Below are positions 56,588-64,000 of a stretch of DNA of 64,000 nucleotides, piece by piece. The translations under genes were made by a program, and so were the position numbers. The notes under the pieces were generated by a model that did not search any database, was not told where the DNA came from, and saw only the letters and a list, made by a program, of their open reading frames with translations. The stretch is from Protopterus annectens (lineage: Eukaryota > Chordata > Ceratodontiformes > Protopteridae), in contig NC_056743.1 of NCBI RefSeq assembly GCF_019279795.1, positions 1,783,430,466 through 1,783,494,465 of the forward strand, written 5' to 3'. Position 1 is the stretch's first letter. The number at the start of each line of letters is the position of its first letter.

Positions 56588-56655
56588 TGTCAGTCCCGGA
56601 CCCAGGACCTTGGAAACAGTAGTCTGTATGACATACCACTAAGCCATGACTCTTA
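56588..56655 (-). other. tRNA-like sequence with downstream T-run
   Basis: Minus strand: GTCATGGCTTAGTGGTATG (A box), GGTCCTGGGTCCGGGAC (B box region), then TTTTTTTT. Same family as 53545-53615. Confidence 0.52.
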
Positions 56656-56869
56656 TACAAGAACAGTGTGCTAAAATAAATATAACATGTAATAGTAGGG
56701 ATGAATGTAAAGGGAATATAGGATGTGTAGTACCCAAAGCATGTCATTTAGAATTACTGTCAAAACTACTGGATTCCCATAATAGTAGTGTGTGAACAGA
56801 AACAGCCATGCTAGTTGGTAGCTTGTAGGTAATAATGTCAGTTAATGTACATATATAAATGTATGTATA

Positions 56870-56872
<3 letters not shown>

Positions 56873-56921
<49 letters not shown>
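56873..56921. repeat. TA microsatellite
   Basis: About 24 TA units. Confidence 0.96.
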
Positions 56922-56924
<3 letters not shown>

Positions 56925-57111
56925 GTAGGTGTCATTGTGCATACACACTTACTACAGGGAACAGGAGAGAGGAATGGAGAAATGTGAATCTACAACACAG
57001 CCTGAATCATGAGAGAGATACTAACCTTTACACTCACAGAACAGTGTCCACAGCATACCAGCATGGTCCCTGCCCTTACAATCTGAAAGGGCAATGCCTA
57101 TCTCACATACC
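56922..57111. other. unassigned stretch
   Basis: No recognisable feature. Confidence 0.35.
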
Positions 57112-57436
57112 CTTTTATAGCACTGTCCTGAAATCACAGTGAGAACTGCAATCAGTACACAACTGGCTGCATGCAATTAGCAAATGCTGGCTTACAATTG
57201 GTGCAGAGGCCATCACATGGACCTATGCAGATACCTACAAAAGCATCCTGTACTAACACTCCACACATGCAATACATTCATTGCACTGTCTGGAAGCAGA
57301 CAGAGGGAGAGAGAGACAAACCGAGACAGAGAAAAAAAAAAAAACACGCTACACACTGTGACTCTAAGCTGTCAGCAGTGACAGTAGCAGCAGGAATCAG
57401 AAGCAGTGGTAACGCAACCAGCTGCGACAAACACAG
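57112..57436 (+). promoter_or_regulatory. possible promoter and untranslated first exon of the second Myb/SANT-like gene
   Basis: CTTTTATAGC at 57112 could serve as a TATA-like box. About 300 bp further on, AACACAG|GTAATG (57436) is a good splice donor, and the acceptor CTCTTCCAG at 58986-58994 lies directly before the ATG of the second gene. The LINE fragment at 57560-58560 would then sit in the first intron. This is inference from splice signals only. Confidence 0.35.
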
Positions 57437-57559
57437 GTAATGCAAAGTAGCAGGTTAATAGTGTGCATACTGTGAACCCTCCAAATGTGTCATAGGTCTG
57501 TATCTATAGGTATGTCCATGTGATATGTTGTGTGTACGTAGTTCCACCAAAAGGGGATG

Positions 57560-58560
57560 ACTATACATTACATGTCAATCAGTGTTAGGCCATGATTCTG
57601 GCAGCAGTTGTCTGTGTGTTGCCCTCAGCAATGGCTGTAGTGACTGCTTTGAAAGGTCAGCCAGGTTCAAAAGGCAGGATCAGCCCATCACAAAGGCACA
57701 CTGTCTGGAAACAAGTGTCTGCAGGTACCCGATAACACTGCATATGCATCCCATACTGCATAATTCCATAGCTTAGCAGACCAGGCCAGTTATGCATATG
57801 ATGTGGTAGTTCCCAGGGTCAGTCGAGGTGCCTCCTTAGTGGTGTGGGACCACTGTTGCTGTATGCCACTGTCCAGGTACATATCCTGTAGTACGGCCAA
57901 GATAAATTATCAGTCTTATATGCGGTTGTATGTCCTCTTGCAGTGCAGGTAGCACACATCCAGGGATACCATGAGGTCACAGTGATGCTGTGTGTTCTGC
58001 TTTGCTGAGGGCGGCCCTCACCTCGACATGTGAGATGATAGGGAGGTTACATACAGCTGTGATAACTATTTCAACTGGTGGGGGAGAAGGAGGCGGGATA
58101 CGTGCACTGAACCTGTCTGCAAGAATGTTGCCAATATCTGTGTGTTTGGTGAATGTTAAGTAGGTGTGTATTAACACAGAGCATATCTGAGGCATTTGGT
58201 CTATATGTGTAACATAACTGAAGAAGGCCTTGTGGTTATCCATAGTGTTTGTGGCCATTTCCCTCCCAGAGTAGGCCATGGCCATTGTTATGAGGGACCG
58301 TAGTGTAGTACCAGTGCTGACCACAGATGTCTTCCCTTAATGTGAATCTGCTCTGTCCTGCAGTAGCCTCCTGCTATTGTTATACAATCTGCCTCTGTCT
58401 GGGGTCCACCGGACAGGATGCCTAACCTTTGTGCATAGGGTCTGGGTTAGAAATGTGTGTGCAAGTTCCATGCAATCTGTGGCATGTCCATGCTATGCAT
58501 TTGCAAAGGGGTCAGCAGTGTGGGTTGTGGCTTCCACTGGCCCAGTGTGCTGCATGGATA
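57560..58560 (-). mobile_element. CR1-like LINE (family B) fragment
   Basis: On the minus strand it encodes linker and RT start: PVRWTPDRGRLYN, LRSLITMAMA, DNHKAFFSYVTHIDQMPQIC, DIGNILADRFSARIPP, VEVRAALSKAEHTAS (58324-57977), then worn NYHIICI- and CFLDS-like pieces to 57560. Truncated at both ends, strongly diverged. It lies between the two Myb/SANT-like genes. Confidence 0.82.
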
Positions 58561-58998
58561 CCATCTCAGTCCTAACAAGTGAATAACTGTCTAATCACAT
58601 ACATATCAAAGTAGTCTACTGTGCTGGTGGTAGTGGTGGGATATGTATATCCAGGCCAAGTAACTTGTATCCACATCACACTAGTGGATGGCGTCCCACA
58701 TACAGTACCTTGGGCTGAACCCCCAGAGTGAGGTTGTGCATTGGACCTGTCAGTGTGTGCTGACCGATGGGGCATGCTACTATGTTGTGTTGTTGTGTGG
58801 AATGTGGCAGGTATTGTTGCACAGGTGTTGGCTGAGCACTGATATCTGGCCATGTACTTGTGTATCCACCACGACACACACGCATGCAACATATGGGAGT
58901 AGTAGTATATCACTACACATGAGTATCATGTATAGTATGTGTGCCATATATTGCTGACATAGTCTGCTGATATCCTGTTTGTGTTCTCTTCCAGGGAG

Positions 58999-61059
58999 AT
59001 GGCGTATCAGCGTAATCCCGCCTACTCTGCAGCGGAAGATGAGGAGATACACCAGAGCCTGGTGTGGGAGTATGACATCCTGTTTTCCCGCACCAGTCAG
59101 AATCAGCAGGAGAGGGCTGCACTGTGGCAAGACCTTGTCCGTAGGGTAAATGATATTGGCACACATAATAGGACATATGAGTAGGTACGACATCACTGCA
59201 GTGATTTAATCAGAAGTGTCAGTCAGCGTGCATCAGATATCCACAGGCAACAGGTTGCCACAGGAGGTGGGGTGGCCACACATCCCCCCCTCACCAGACT
59301 GGAGGGGCTACTCCTAAGTGTTGTGGCTCCAGCCTCGGAACAGCAACAGCAGTACACCTGCATCATGATGGAGGCTGGATCCACACAGCAGCACGACATG
59401 GAGCGTGCAGGTAATATGCCATATGTACACTTGACTGTTCTGTACACTGCTAGTTTATGCATGTGTAAGGTGTGTCCGTGGTATGTATCTGTCATCATAG
59501 TATGTAATTGTGCATGTGTGATACTGGCAATGTCAGCAGCTGACGTGTGAAAGGCAACTGGTGTACTACTGCACTGTATCATATGCAATATCAATGGCAC
59601 AGTTGTGCCCACTGACATTAATCTCATCATTTCTGCAGGTCCCTCCGGGGTTACAGCAAGGCAGGCCATCCATGCTGGTGAGTGTGTTTAACAATACCTA
59701 TAATAGTCCTGATAGTGCTAGTAACACTAGTGTAATTCAGTAGTGCTCTCTGTGTATACTGCGGGGTGTGCATGTGTGCATGTGTGCCAGTGTGCCTGTG
59801 CCCATGTGTGCATGTGTGCAGGTGTGCCTGTGTCCACTTGTGCATGTGTGCATGTGTGCATGTGTGCCTGTGTCCACGTGTGCATGTGTGCCTGTGTCCA
59901 CGTGTGCATGTCTGCATGTGTACACTTGGCCACGTGTGCATGTGACCCCATGTGCATGTGTGCATGTGTCCATGTGTGCATGTGTCCACATGTGCATGTC
60001 TGCATGTGTGCATGTGTGCATGTATGCCTGTGTCCATGCGTGCATGTGTGCATGTGTCCATGTGTGCATGTGTGCATGTGTGCACAAGTGCATCACTGGT
60101 AACAATGTGTGGAGACTGTAAACTGTGTTTCCTGTCTTCCTCCCACAGGTTCTGGTGCTGCTTTGGTGTCCTGCAGCAGGAAACCTGAATCTGGTGCCAC
60201 AGGTACTGGAAATGATATTTGTGTAATGGTACAGGTAGGTGTGTCAGGGTCCGCCATTGGTCAGCCAATTGACAATACACAGCTGTCAACCCCATCATTG
60301 CGCACAGTCATCCTGCCAGTACATCCTTTGTCACCATTGTCCCTAGGTAATGGACAGGATACAGTGGGCATTGACCAGGGTAATGTGGTACCTGTGGTAC
60401 ATGCGTCCCCACACAGCAGCTATGGGCAGGGTCCTGCGATGGTACCACACAGACAGTTGCCCATGGGTTCTCGTGGGAGCATCCGTGGGCGTACTGCCTC
60501 TGGCAGACGTGCCCAAAGAGGTCTGTCAACCTCAGCTATGTTTCGGGCTGTCATGCAGGCACAGTCGCGTATGGAAAGGTACACCAGACAGGGTCTGAGG
60601 GAGCTGAGAGCATGTCGCACAGCCATGACTGACAGTATGCGTGACATCGCGGATGCTATCTGTAATTTCACCAATGTCATAGACAGACATTGTGGGGACA
60701 TATTACAGCAGTTCCACAACCAAATGTCCATGAGCCAGGGCAATGGTGGGTGTTTGCGGCATCGACGCGTGGCCGTATGCCAGCAACAGCAGCAGCTGGC
60801 AGTCGGCGCCGGATGACAACAAGCCCACGCATGCTCCCATAGTGCCAGCAGCAGCCCCAGCAATGCTGGGTCTGTGCTGTCATCAGAACACCCAGGAGAC
60901 CACGCACGTGGCTCTGGACAGTCCCAACAGGGACCTGTGTCCAGTCAACACACTCCCACTTCTGATGACAGTACCCAGTCTGACTTAGTACTGGATATGG
61001 TCCGTAGCACCCTGCCAGGCACAGGTACCATGTCCGTGCCCACAGACACTAATCTGTAA
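58999..61059 (+). pseudogene. Myb/SANT-like gene 2 with two nonsense codons (three coding exons)
   Basis: Exons 58999-59410, 59639-59677 and 60149-61059 join in phase 1 at both introns (GCAG|GTAATA...TTCTGCAG; GCTG|GTGAGT...CCCACAG) to give 454 codons. Residues about 8-75 form a Myb/SANT-like domain (YSAAEDEEIHQSLVWEYDIL, LWQDLVRRVND, then QVRHHCSDLIRS-like). GGGVATHPPLTRLEGLL is a block common after this domain. The C-terminal part has a long helical region (RMERYTRQGLRELRACR, DIADAICNFTNVIDRHCGDI) and a Ser/Gln-rich tail ending SVPTDTNL. In-frame TAG at 59182 (codon 62, from CAG) and TGA at 60814 (probably from CGA) break it. Both fit C-to-T changes. Confidence 0.66.
59760..60095. repeat. 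minisatellite of TGTGCATG/TGTGCCTG/TGTCCACG units
   Basis: About 335 bp of 6-12 bp units derived from TGTGCATG, lying in the second intron of the Myb/SANT pseudogene. It lacks stop codons in most frames on both strands, which explains several overlapping open frames of 116-215 codons. They are not genes. Confidence 0.95.
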
Positions 61060-62445
61060 GACCTGCCAGGTGCAGTCTGTGGCTGTCCACAAACCCCTGT
61101 ATATGGCAGCCATGAGGTGGAACTGTGTGCGTGCATACACACATGCAAAATGTTAACACCTAGGGTGACCACATACACGCACACACTGCACCAACACTGC
61201 CCCACCCTGTACTGCTGCCCCTCACCAACACACATACACACACATGTCAATTGGTGGTATCAGTGGCTGACTCAGGCATACCTAATTCACACCCTGTGCA
61301 TATGATGACACTGTGCCACCTCCTGCAATCTCCAACATCATTGTGGGAACAGGTAAACATGTTGCTGATGCACAGGGTGACTACATAGAAGTGTATTAGT
61401 AGTATCATGTTGGTAACAGTACAGTGTGCTGCTATGACTGTGTGTATCCCAGCATGCCTGATGCAGTAACCATATGAATGTCCTGAATTGTTATCTGCAC
61501 CCATAGTACATACCAAAGTGTAACAGCTGCACATAATTGCATGCCGGTGGTAAGGATGTCAACAGATAGCTGCATACATGGGTAGCACAGGGGGGAAGCT
61601 AACGCAGGTAGTGATATGCAATGGTGGACATGTACAGTAATGGTGTCAAGTTGCCCACAACGACTATGCAATGTGGATGTTTGCGCATGTTGATATGTGT
61701 GCAGTACCAATGTAATCCAAATCACAATTAACTATGACATAATATCAGTTCTACCATGGGCATCTGCGCTGTGTATTCCTGGGTACATGTTGATAGTGCC
61801 TACATATTTGCATTGTTACTTACTGTTATTGTTACCCCTTCTTTGTTGTACAATGCACTACTTCCAGCCCTGCTTACTGTAGCTTTGTTTGCATGCATGT
61901 TCGCAGGGGTTCCTGGAACACTGCTTACACCTGCAATGCAGAGTTACAGTGCTTCTGTAGACTCCTAGTGACATCTGCATAGCTGCGATACGTATGTCAA
62001 GTTTACACATGACAGAACGTCACTGTCTGTCCTGTACGCATGTATGTTGCCTGTGACACATTGCACATGTCTTACCTGGCATTTACCCACATGTGCAGTC
62101 ATATATGCCAGTGCTATGAAACAGTAGCAGTACACCCACACATACACACCTTCAGTATGTTGTTCCCCATTGGCCCTATGTGTTGGTACTCACCATGGCA
62201 ATCACACTACTAGGGTAGCATGTGCAAAGGTAACCTGTGAATCACCTGTATGGTCCAGTTGTGGTTTATGTGAGTCATGTGGCAATGTCACAGCTGCCAC
62301 ATGTATGCAGTCAGCCATCACCCTTGCCCAGGAATGTACAACACATGTGTGGGATGCCACCACACAGCCAATCTGGGGACTGAGCTCTCTGAACCCAGTA
62401 ATGCCATACCCTGTCAGGTGGCATGTCATATATATTACATTCTGA
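61060..62445. other. no recognised gene (1.4 kb)
   Basis: Short open frames only. CA-rich patches occur at 61130-61240. A TATA-like or SINE structure was looked for and not found. Confidence 0.4.
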
Positions 62446-63645
62446 ACAAACTTCAACCCCAATTCCTGCTGCTACTATTGATAAAACCCCTGAAGATGTT
62501 TCTGATAGTTTTAACCAATTCTTTACTGAGACATTTCAATCCCTAGCTAGCCAACTACCTCCTAGCTCCCCTGGTCTTGAAAGTAGCACCCCTAGAAACC
62601 TACTTGCGTTCAGCTTCCAACCAGTCACCACTTCACTTATCCGTACCTTGATTGAAAAATTAAAACCCACTACACTTTCTGCTGATCAACTCCCTGCCGA
62701 GTACCTATAAAAATCAGCTGATGCTATTGCTTACCCCATCTCAAAACTAATCAAACGAACCATGGTAGAAGCTAAATTTCCCACCATCTGGAAAATATCC
62801 TATGTAATCCCACTTCACAAAGGAGGCAGCTCTACTGAATTCTCCAATTATAGGCCAATAGCTATACTCTCTCCACTTGCAAAGATTATGGAAAAATGTA
62901 TTCATAGACAATTCATGCACCACCTAATCCAAAATTGCCTTATGGCAGACACTCAGCATGGCTTCATCACCGCACTGCTTCAGGCCTCCTAGCCTTTACT
63001 AACACCATAGACCATAATTGCAACAATAATTATATATCCTCAGCCCTCTTTTTGGATCTTTCCAAGGCATACGATATGGTTGATCACCAACTTGTAATCC
63101 ACACCCTGCAAACATTCTGTCTAGATACTGGAGCCCTCCAATGGTTTCAATCCTACCTGAATGGTCGACAGCAGGCTGGCCTCTGGCAGAACAAACTCTC
63201 TAACCTTCTACCTAACACCCTCAGAGTACCACAGGGCTCTATACTAGGGCCCTTGCTGTTCTCCATCGTCATTGACGGCCTTTATACTGTCATCCCAAAA
63301 GTCAGCTGTATCCAATATGCTGATGACTCTACTCTGATTTGCTCAGCCACATCTCCAGTAGAGTTATGGTCAGCTACCCAGACCACCTTTAATACAATAG
63401 AAAACTGGCTTTCTGAACATCGTCTGATCCTAAATCCCAAAAAGAAATAAACTGCTATTTCACCAACACGTAGGTCTACCGCTTTCACCTTTACCATAAA
63501 ATCAAATGATGGCACAATAATCTCCCCTGACCCATCTACTAAACTATTAGGTGTCATCATAGACAATAATCTCAAATGTGACCTACATGTTAACCAAACT
63601 ATCAAAACCATCAATAAAAACTAGGGTCACTTTACAGAATAAAAG
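62446..63645 (+). pseudogene. LINE family A fragment (linker and RT), 5'-truncated
   Basis: It starts abruptly near EQTSTPIPAATIDKTPEDV. The linker and RT follow: FSFQPVTTSLIRTLIEKLKP, SADQLPAEYL, VIPLHKGGSSTEFSNYRPIA, LSPLAKIMEKCIH, then in another frame LFLDLSKAYDMVDHQ, RVPQGSILGPLLFSIVI and the catalytic YADDSTLICSA (63318). STKLLGVIIDNN near 63540 begins the C-terminal region, and homology ends at about 63620-63645. Stops at 62708 and 62992 and frameshifts at about 62990 and 63450. Diverged from the copies at 5-13 kb, so an independent insertion. Confidence 0.87.
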
Positions 63646-63647
63646 CC

Positions 63648-64000
63648 TTGCTGACATCATCAGCTAAAATGTTTGAAAGGGTAATGTGCATCATGTAGTG
63701 TGATCTCCTGATTGCCAAAAGCACATGTTTTCATACAGAATTGCACACACACTAGCCCCACATCCAAACACACACACATGCCATTTGCAGGATTCAAACT
63801 CCTACCTAACTATGTTATGACACTCGAGAGATGCATTAGCAGAGTGTGCTATTATTTACATTGGGAGGTTTCCTCTCCTGCTGTACTTATAGGGTGCTGA
63901 CATCATCTGTGTTTAGAAAGGGAATGTGCATCCTGTAGTGTGTTCTCCCAGTTGCCAAAGGGACATTTCCTTCATACAGACTTGCACACACACTAGCCCT
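63648..64000. repeat. tandem repeat of about 243 bp, running off the right edge
   Basis: CTGACATCATC at about 63650 and 63897, AAAGGG-AATGTGCATC at 63676 and 63917, and TTGCACACACACTAGCCC at about 63743 and 63984 show a second copy starting about 243 bp after the first. Only about 1.4 copies are inside the window. It starts where LINE A homology ends. Confidence 0.82.

Noticed and set aside
59651..60298. 215-codon and other 116-122 codon frames on both strands over the minisatellite
   Set aside because: They arise because the 8-bp units lack stop codons. The same DNA is open in several frames and lies in a predicted intron.
52590..61060. Complete Harbinger/PIF transposon
   Set aside because: No DDE transposase frame was found on either strand and no pair of terminal inverted repeats brackets the Myb/SANT genes inside the window.

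Overview
This window is a densely layered stretch of eukaryotic, almost certainly vertebrate, repeat DNA. I found no recognisable single-copy host gene. The organism is inferred from the repeats: L2/CR1-group LINEs, a CR1-type LINE whose ORF1 carries an SGNH/GDSL esterase domain, a Tx1/L1-like LINE, Penelope-like elements with GIY-YIG domains, a Ty3/Gypsy pol fragment, HE1/DANA-like tRNA-derived SINEs, foldback MITEs and long TG/CA/TA microsatellites. The mix fits a non-amniote vertebrate with a large AT-rich genome (lungfish, amphibian or basal fish). The species cannot be fixed from the sequence alone.

Layout. 1-2.9 kb: minus-strand LINE (family A) running off the left edge, with a decayed 2A-like motif at the ORF2 start. 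3.7-13.5 kb: four 131-bp tandem monomers, then a direct tandem duplication of a 4.67-kb unit holding a whole family A LINE; the second copy keeps an intact YADD reverse-transcriptase core and the first has lost it. 13.9-18.95 kb: CR1-like LINE (family B) with ORF1 esterase and ORF2, split by a 603-bp MITE with a perfect 9-bp target duplication. 18.95-25.9 kb: decayed Tx1-like LINE interrupted by a Penelope-like element, which is itself interrupted by a SINE and a foldback MITE. 26-32 kb: MITE, SINE, an SGNH-like ORF1 relic and a Gypsy pol relic. 32.1-34.2 kb: a cluster of foldback elements between microsatellites. 34.2-36.8 kb: no recognised feature. 36.8-49.6 kb: CR1-like LINE copies in both orientations, including a plus-strand LINE nested in a minus-strand LINE and a SINE with a perfect 16-bp target duplication. 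49.7-51.2 kb: 257-bp tandem repeats. 51.3-52.6 kb: an inverted Penelope pair with a hammerhead-like motif.

52.6-61.1 kb differs: it is GC-richer and holds two multi-exon Myb/SANT-like genes with phase-consistent GT-AG introns. The first has CCAAT and TATA boxes and an open 233-codon spliced frame. The second has two in-frame nonsense codons and a minisatellite in an intron. Such proteins commonly accompany Harbinger/PIF transposons, but no DDE transposase is visible here. Three tRNA-like sequences, each followed by a T-run, flank the first gene. 62.4-63.6 kb is another family A LINE fragment, and the window ends in a roughly 243-bp tandem repeat.

Nothing here forms a pathway. The relationships are parasitic: one SINE has the same 3' tail as the family A LINE and probably uses its machinery, MITEs with different termini share one hairpin core and were probably mobilised by transposases encoded elsewhere, and nested insertions give a relative chronology.
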